Assembly (NCBI GenBank): GCA_002483745.1
Contig: DLIM01000006.1
Location: 83,535 to 93,206, forward strand
DNA: 9,672 bases
Origin: Caryophanales bacterium UBA7642
GTDB taxonomy: Bacteria; Bacillota_I; Bacilli_A; RFN20; CAG-288
Direction: 5' to 3'
Both the position numbers and the translations under genes were made by a program. The first letter of the stretch is position 1. Every line of letters starts with the position of its first letter. The notes under the pieces are model-generated. The model was not told the origin of the DNA and searched no databases. It worked only from the letters and a program-made list of their open reading frames with translations. Shown here piece by piece: positions 5,804-9,672 of this stretch.

Positions 5804-6951
5804 AAAAAACCGCTATTCTTTTAATGGGTTTAGTCTTTCTATCTAGTTGTTCTTCTTCTATTAGTAGTTCTTCTTCCGCTTCTACTTTTACTGAAGTAAC
5901 TGATATGTTAGGAAGAAAAGTAGCAATTGACATTCCTAATGTTAAAAAAGTAGTTTGCATTGGAGCAGGAGCTTTACGCTTATATTCTTATATCAATGGA
6001 ACTAATCTTCTCTGTGGGGTTGAAGATATTGATAATCCTAGTAAGAATAGTACCCTTAATAAACAGTTTGCTGCTTCTCCTAGACCCTACTATATGGTTT
6101 ATTGTAATAGCGTTAAGGAACTGCCTTCTGTTGGTAAAGGCGGACCTAATAATCAAGCTGCTGAAGCTGAGATGATTGCCACTTGCTCTCCAGATTTGAT
6201 TTTTAGTGAATATGAAGATATCAGTTTAGCTGATAATCTTCAGAATCAATTGGATACTCCAGTTTTAGTCTTAAAGTATGATTCTTCAATTATCTTTGGT
6301 GAATCACTTAATGCTTCTTTAAGACTGATTGGTCAGGTGACTAATAAAGCTAGTAGAGCTGAGGAATTAATAAGTTATATTGATTCCTGCAAAGCTGATT
6401 TAAATAATAGGACTAAAGATATCAAGGATACTGATAAGCCATCAGTCTATTTAGGATGCTTAGGGTCTTGGGGTGCTCAGGATATCTATATGACCTGCAA
6501 GGATTATCCTTTGTTTAGTTTTACAAATATCAACAATGTTGTCGATGACGTCTTAACTAAGAGTGGTTTTCAAAATATTGATGCTGAGAAATTTATTACT
6601 CTTGATGCTGATAAGATTATTCTTGACGCTTCTGGTATCTCTAAATTTAAAACTACTTATAATGAAAACAAAGAAACATTTAATAATTTAAAAGCATTTA
6701 AGAATAATGAAATATACTTACAATTACCTTATAACAACTATTTTACAAATATTGAGGTTGCTTTGATGGATGCCTACTATGATGCCAGTATTGTCTATCC
6801 TTCAGCTTTTAGCAATCTTACAATTGAAGCCAAATCCAATGAAATCAGTAATAGGTTTTTAGGAAAAGAGCTTTATACCGAAATGTCAGCTCTTCCTAAT
6901 TGCTATGGAGGATTCCAAAAGATTAATATTAGTGAATTCTTTAGCAACTAA
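5800..6951 (+). CDS. Iron-type ABC transporter substrate-binding lipoprotein (periplasmic binding protein class III)
   Basis: Extracellular, membrane-tethered binding protein that should deliver an iron complex, haem or corrinoid to the FecCD-type permease. Residues 1-17 are a lipoprotein signal (KK, hydrophobic core, lipobox LSSC with Cys17), followed by a Ser-rich tether to about residue 28. The mature part begins with TDMLGRKVAIDIPNVKKVV (34-52), typical of the PF01497 fold. VCIGAGALRLYSYING, RPYYMVY, LPSVGKGGPNNQ and SPDLIFSEYED (130-140) resemble a subgroup also common in anaerobic archaea and clostridia, annotated as iron transporters; this comparison is from memory. A second lobe follows to residue 383, joined by a helix-rich linker near 180-215. 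The start has GGGGG 9 nt upstream and overlaps the ATPase stop as ATGA. A terminator-like hairpin follows the gene. Confidence 0.9.
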   Translation: MKKTAILLMGLVFLSSCSSSISSSSSASTFTEVTDMLGRKVAIDIPNVKKVVCIGAGALRLYSYINGTNLLCGVEDIDNPSKNSTLNKQFAASPRPYYMVYCNSVKELPSVGKGGPNNQAAEAEMIATCSPDLIFSEYEDISLADNLQNQLDTPVLVLKYDSSIIFGESLNASLRLIGQVTNKASRAEELISYIDSCKADLNNRTKDIKDTDKPSVYLGCLGSWGAQDIYMTCKDYPLFSFTNINNVVDDVLTKSGFQNIDAEKFITLDADKIILDASGISKFKTTYNENKETFNNLKAFKNNEIYLQLPYNNYFTNIEVALMDAYYDASIVYPSAFSNLTIEAKSNEISNRFLGKELYTEMSALPNCYGGFQKINISEFFSN

Positions 6952-6985
6952 AGGGAAGAAGATTTTTATTAGCTTTATGTTTTTT

Positions 6986-7021
6986 AGGCTCATAGCTTAA
7001 TTATTGTCATGAGTCTTTTAT
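6986..7021 (+). terminator. Candidate terminator of the importer operon
   Basis: AGGCTCAT (6986-6993) pairs with ATGAGTCT (7009-7016), an 8-bp stem with one G-U pair and a 15-nt AT-rich loop, running into TTTTAT. It lies 34 nt after the lipoprotein stop and just before the hydrogenase promoter. The long loop makes it weaker than the terminator at 2744-2760, so some read-through into the hydrogenase gene is possible. Confidence 0.6.
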
Positions 7022-7044
7022 GAAATGGTTTTAAAGAATATAAT
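7016..7044 (+). promoter_or_regulatory. Hydrogenase promoter with leaderless geometry
   Basis: A perfect -10 box TATAAT (7039-7044) is separated from the ATG at 7051 by only six bases, so transcription should begin at or next to the A of the start codon. No Shine-Dalgarno is present. The -35 region (TTTTAT, 7016-7021) is poor and overlaps the T-tract of the preceding terminator. Confidence 0.6.
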
Positions 7045-7050
7045 ATATGT

Positions 7051-8469
7051 ATGCCAAAATTTGATACCCGCGTACAGGAGCTCCGCTATAGAGTCCTGAA
7101 AGAAATCGCTAAGCATGCCTATAAGGGTGACTTACAGGAATCCCTTTTAGATATTCCTAAAACGATTGTCCCTGGTCCGAAGCCTTCAATGAGATGCTGC
7201 ATCTATAAGGAGAGAGCTATCGTTGACGAAAGAGTTTCATTAATATTGAAAGCTAAAAGCAAGGGAACTAGTAACGTTATTAAAGTTATTTCTATTGCCT
7301 GCGATGAATGCCCGATTGGAGGATATGCAGTTTCTGATGCTTGCCGAGGCTGTATTGCTCACCGCTGCTCAGAAGCCTGTCCGAGACATGCTATCTCTTT
7401 TGATCAGAACTTAAGGGCATCTATCGATAAGACTAAGTGTGTTAACTGTGGCCTTTGTGCTAGATCCTGCCCATATGGCGCCATTGAAAACAGAATCAGA
7501 CCTTGCGAGAAAGCCTGTCGTAACAAAGCTATCTCACCTGATAAAGAGACTAATGCTGCTCATATAGATGATGAAAAGTGCATTCAGTGTGGTGCCTGTG
7601 TCTATATGTGTCCTTTTGGAGCCATTGTTGATGATTCCTTCATTCTCGATGTTATTGATCTTTTGAAGAACAACAAAGACGTCTATGCTGTTGTCGCCCC
7701 TTCAATCGCTGGTAACTTTACTGACTATAAGTTAGGCCAGGTTCTTACCGGTATTAAGAAGTTAGGATTTAAGGATGTTGTGGAAGCAGCTTTAGGTGCT
7801 GATTTAGTAGCTATCAATGAATCAAAGGAATTAACCGAAAGAGGTGTTTTAACTTCTTCCTGCTGTCCTTCTTTCACTAACTATATCAGAAAGAACTTCC
7901 CGACCCTTATTAAATATATTTCATCCTCTTTATCTCCGATGGCTACTATTTCTAAAGCTATCAAAGAAGAGGATCCTAATGCTAAAGTGGTCTTTATTGG
8001 GCCTTGCACGGCCAAGAAAGAAGAAATCAGAACTCCTGAGGTTTCTCCTTATGTTGATAGTGCTTTGACTTTTGAAGAGCTTCAAGCTCTTTTTGATGCT
8101 AAGGAACTTGATATTGCTAATTTTGAAGAGACTGGTTTTGTCAGATCCGGTTCTAGCTTTGGTAGAGGCTTTGCTAAATGCGGTGGCTTAACTAGTGCCG
8201 TTAATCAATCTTTAAAGGAGCAGGAAATCCAGTTTGATGTCAAAGGTGTTGTCTGCTCAGGAAATAAAGAAATCCAAAGTGCACTCTTTAATCTAAAGAA
8301 CGGAACCAGCCCTTATAATTTCTTTGAGGGCATGATGTGTGAAGGCGGATGCATTGGTGGACCTTGCAATCTTAACCATGCTATTAGGAATAAGATTATG
8401 GTCGATAAATACTCTTCCGCCGGAGACCATGAGATTAAGACGGCTAAGGAGAAGGTTAAGAAACAATAA
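7051..8469 (+). CDS. Monomeric [FeFe]-hydrogenase, group B-like, with ferredoxin domains
   Basis: Iron-only hydrogenase catalysing reversible 2H+ + 2e- = H2 at the H-cluster, presumably with ferredoxin as electron partner in the cytoplasm. Of 472 residues, about 80-195 form a Cys-rich ferredoxin region. This holds C98-x2-C101-x4-C106-x3-C110, two canonical CxxCxxCxxxCP motifs (C130-C140 and C177-C187), and additional Cys at 84, 87, 152 and 156. The catalytic domain (about 210-450) has L1 TSSCCPS (C271, C272), L2 GPCTAKKEE (C319, K322, E325) and L3 EGMMCEGGCIGGPC (C430, C434). All four H-cluster cysteines and the proton-relay Cys are therefore present. Gly317 replaces the Met of group A MPCxxKK, which together with the N-terminal layout suggests group B; the subgroup is inference. 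No HydE/F/G maturases are in view. The gene has its own leaderless-type promoter and terminator. The iron importer lies 99 nt upstream. Confidence 0.93.
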   Translation: MPKFDTRVQELRYRVLKEIAKHAYKGDLQESLLDIPKTIVPGPKPSMRCCIYKERAIVDERVSLILKAKSKGTSNVIKVISIACDECPIGGYAVSDACRGCIAHRCSEACPRHAISFDQNLRASIDKTKCVNCGLCARSCPYGAIENRIRPCEKACRNKAISPDKETNAAHIDDEKCIQCGACVYMCPFGAIVDDSFILDVIDLLKNNKDVYAVVAPSIAGNFTDYKLGQVLTGIKKLGFKDVVEAALGADLVAINESKELTERGVLTSSCCPSFTNYIRKNFPTLIKYISSSLSPMATISKAIKEEDPNAKVVFIGPCTAKKEEIRTPEVSPYVDSALTFEELQALFDAKELDIANFEETGFVRSGSSFGRGFAKCGGLTSAVNQSLKEQEIQFDVKGVVCSGNKEIQSALFNLKNGTSPYNFFEGMMCEGGCIGGPCNLNHAIRNKIMVDKYSSAGDHEIKTAKEKVKKQ

Positions 8470-8479
8470 GACATAGACC

Positions 8480-8501
8480 GGAAGCTATTCTTCCTGTTTT
8501 T
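8480..8501 (+). terminator. Terminator after the hydrogenase gene
   Basis: GGAAG-CTATT-CTTCC (8480-8494) is a 5-bp stem with a 5-nt loop, extended by a mismatch and one further G-C pair, followed by TTTTT (8497-8501). It begins 10 nt after the hydrogenase stop. The stem is short but the position is right. Confidence 0.6.
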
Positions 8502-8542
8502 AAAAAAAGAGTTCGATAGATAGCCTGTTAAATATAAAAAGC

Positions 8543-8570
8543 TTGTGTTTTAAAGATTTTTCCCTATAAA
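8543..8570 (+). promoter_or_regulatory. Promoter of the LRR surface-protein gene
   Basis: -35 TTGTGT (8543-8548), 16-nt spacer, -10 TATAAA (8565-8570). The expected start is near 8577, about 11 nt before the ATG at 8588, and no Shine-Dalgarno lies in that leader. Confidence 0.5.
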
Positions 8571-8587
8571 ATTAATTAAATGAGATT

Positions 8588-9672
8588 ATGACTCACAACC
8601 GCAAAAAGAGGGGGGTCATCGTCATCAGTTTAATTGCATTATTGGGTAGTGCCATTGGAATCGGAGTCTATAAAGGCTATTCCAATTAGGTTTTTAATAA
8701 TTCTCAAAATGTAATTGCTGAAGCAGAAGTAAATATTCCTAAATGGTCTTTCTCATCAAGTGGCTTAGATGTTGATGAGGAAGGTTTTTGTGATTCAAAT
8801 GGCAAACTATTGGTTAACCGTGACTGGAAAGGCTATGAGATTGATTTTGATGCAACTGATCCTGTTTCTACAGCTGAATGCTATATAGTAAGCATTAATT
8901 ATGCTAATTGTAATTGGAACACGGGTCATGGAGGCGGTGGCGGTCCTGGTGGACCGGGTGGCCCTGGAAAAAGTTGTGATTTTAAGACTGTGATTTTTCC
9001 CTCTTATCAGGTTGTAAAGATCAATGGAGAGTTTGTCACTTATAAAGTCACTGGTATTGGAACCGGTTCTACTTTACTGAATTTCGGTGACTATATGGAT
9101 ATTGTTATTCCAGAAACAGTTACTACTATTGGTGATGGTGCCTTTGGATACAACATCACTGGTGTTTCTTTCTCAGGTGAAGATAATATTGTTAGTATTG
9201 GTTCTCAAGCTTTTATTGGTTTATTAGGGTCTTCTTTTACTTTTGGTACGAAACTTAAGACCATTGGCACATCCGCTTTCCAAGGTTCTCGCCTTAATTC
9301 AGTAGTTTTCCCTGAAGGCTCTAATATTGATAGTATTGGTCAATATGCTTTTGCCTATTGTTACTATCTCACTAAAGTTCATTTCAGTGATTCTACTGTC
9401 ACCACTATTGATGCCTATGCTTTCGTTGGCAATAGTAATATCACAAGCGCTGATTTCACTAATACTAAAATTGATAGTATTGGAGAATGTGCTTTCTATC
9501 AGAACTCATTATCAGGTACTATTGATTTAAGAAATTCTGGTATTACATCTATTGGTTCACAGGCTTTCTATGGTCAGTATAACAATAGCGAATTGATTAT
9601 TGATATTCCTGACACTGTTGATTATATTGGAAGTCAATTTGTTACGGGCTGTAGTGGTAAAGTCACTGTTAA
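8588..9672 (+). CDS. BspA-like leucine-rich-repeat surface protein, interrupted by in-frame TAG, 3' end beyond window
   Basis: Probably an exported or surface-anchored adhesion-type protein. Codons 1-33 give a basic N-terminus (THNRKKRG) and a hydrophobic segment (VIVISLIALLGSAIGIGV), a signal peptide or signal anchor. Codon 34 is TAG (8687-8689). The frame then stays open for 327 codons to the window edge: a polar domain with VNRDWKGYEIDFDATDP, a Gly-Pro-rich linker (8924-8968), a beta-rich lead-in, then from about 9119 at least eight LRR_5 repeats of the form xxIGxxAF (TTIGDGAF, VSIGSQAF, KTIGTSAF, DSIGQYAF, TTIDAYAF, DSIGECAF, TSIGSQAF, DYIGSQFV). No ATG follows in frame until near 9095, so a restart giving an exported protein is unlikely. 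It is either a recent nonsense mutant, a read-through gene or a sequence error. The family call is strong; functional status is unknown. Confidence 0.8.
8924..8968 (+). other. Gly-Pro-rich linker segment in the LRR protein
   Basis: Fifteen codons encode GHGGGGGPGGPGGPG between the N-terminal domain and the repeat-bearing part. The DNA here is strongly GC-rich (GGT/GGC/GGA/CCT) against an AT-rich background. It is probably a flexible collagen-like spacer. The short repeated codons could expand or contract by slippage in steps of three. Confidence 0.75.
9119..9672 (+). repeat. LRR_5 (BspA-type) tandem repeats, coding
   Basis: At least eight repeats of roughly 20-27 residues, each with an I-x-x-I-G-x-x-A-F core (variants IDAYAF and IGSQFV). 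The DNA copies are diverged, sharing ATTGGT-like and GCTTTC/GCTTTT patches, so this is an old repeat array rather than a recent amplification. The array continues past the right edge. Confidence 0.8.

Noticed and set aside
5848..5886. Ser-codon repeats after the lipobox as a phase-variation tract
   Set aside because: The Ser codons are mixed (TCT, AGT, TCC), and a Ser-rich tether is normal after a lipoprotein Cys. Nothing suggests a switch.
8603..8615. AAAAAGAGGGGGG tract as a slippage switch for the LRR gene
   Set aside because: The G run is only six long and the frame through it is correct as written. The lesion is a stop further on, not a shift here.
1..9672. Mycoplasma-type code (UGA = Trp), tRNA or rRNA genes, CRISPR arrays, insertion sequences
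   Set aside because: UGG encodes Trp, and UGA ends hrcA and the ATPase. No tRNA-like cloverleaf, regular spacer-repeat array, transposase or terminal inverted repeats were seen. Intergenic gaps are short; the longest stretch without an intact gene (2563-3292) holds the hrcA control region, the terminator and the remnant.

Overview
The window is AT-rich bacterial DNA using the standard code: UGG codes for Trp, and both UGA and UAA serve as stops. Several features point to an anaerobic, Gram-positive-type bacterium (Bacillota, perhaps near the Erysipelotrichia or other deep Bacilli). The DnaK lacks the insert after the IKRKMG region found in Gram-negative DnaK. The heat-shock operon has hrcA-grpE-dnaK order with CIRCE operators. 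There is a short lipoprotein signal followed by a Ser-rich tether, an [FeFe]-hydrogenase and a BspA-like leucine-rich-repeat surface protein. The genus cannot be fixed from the sequence, and the phylum call is inference.

Left third, minus strand (1-2649): the class I heat-shock operon hrcA-grpE-dnaK. dnaK runs off the left edge. hrcA and grpE overlap by ATGA, and grpE and dnaK are 17 nt apart. A clear promoter lies upstream of hrcA with two CIRCE operators, one over the -35 box and one at the predicted transcription start, so HrcA should repress its own operon.

Middle, minus strand (2736-3844): a TetR-family regulator, then a decayed gene remnant with two apparent one-base frameshifts, closed by a rho-independent terminator.

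Centre, plus strand (3970-6951): a divergent, tightly overlapping three-gene importer operon of the iron-siderophore/B12/haem class: FecCD-type permease, ATPase and lipoprotein binding protein. The gap between the TetR gene and the permease gene holds a perfect 8+8 bp palindrome and a related inverted repeat, both overlapping predicted promoter elements, so the TetR protein probably controls the importer.

Right, plus strand (7051-8469): a monomeric, Cys-rich [FeFe]-hydrogenase (group B-like) with its own promoter and terminator. All H-cluster cysteines are present, but no maturation genes (hydE, hydF, hydG) lie in the window. An iron importer next to an iron-rich enzyme is a plausible functional pairing, not a proven one.

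Right edge (8588-9672): an exported BspA-like repeat protein whose frame is interrupted by one in-frame TAG just after the signal/anchor segment, yet stays open for the remaining 327 codons to the window end.

A recurring pattern is that the genes that begin transcription units (TetR, permease, hydrogenase, LRR protein) lack a Shine-Dalgarno site and have a -10 box almost touching the start codon, as in leaderless mRNAs. The downstream genes (grpE, dnaK, ATPase, lipoprotein) and hrcA have purine-rich Shine-Dalgarno sites.
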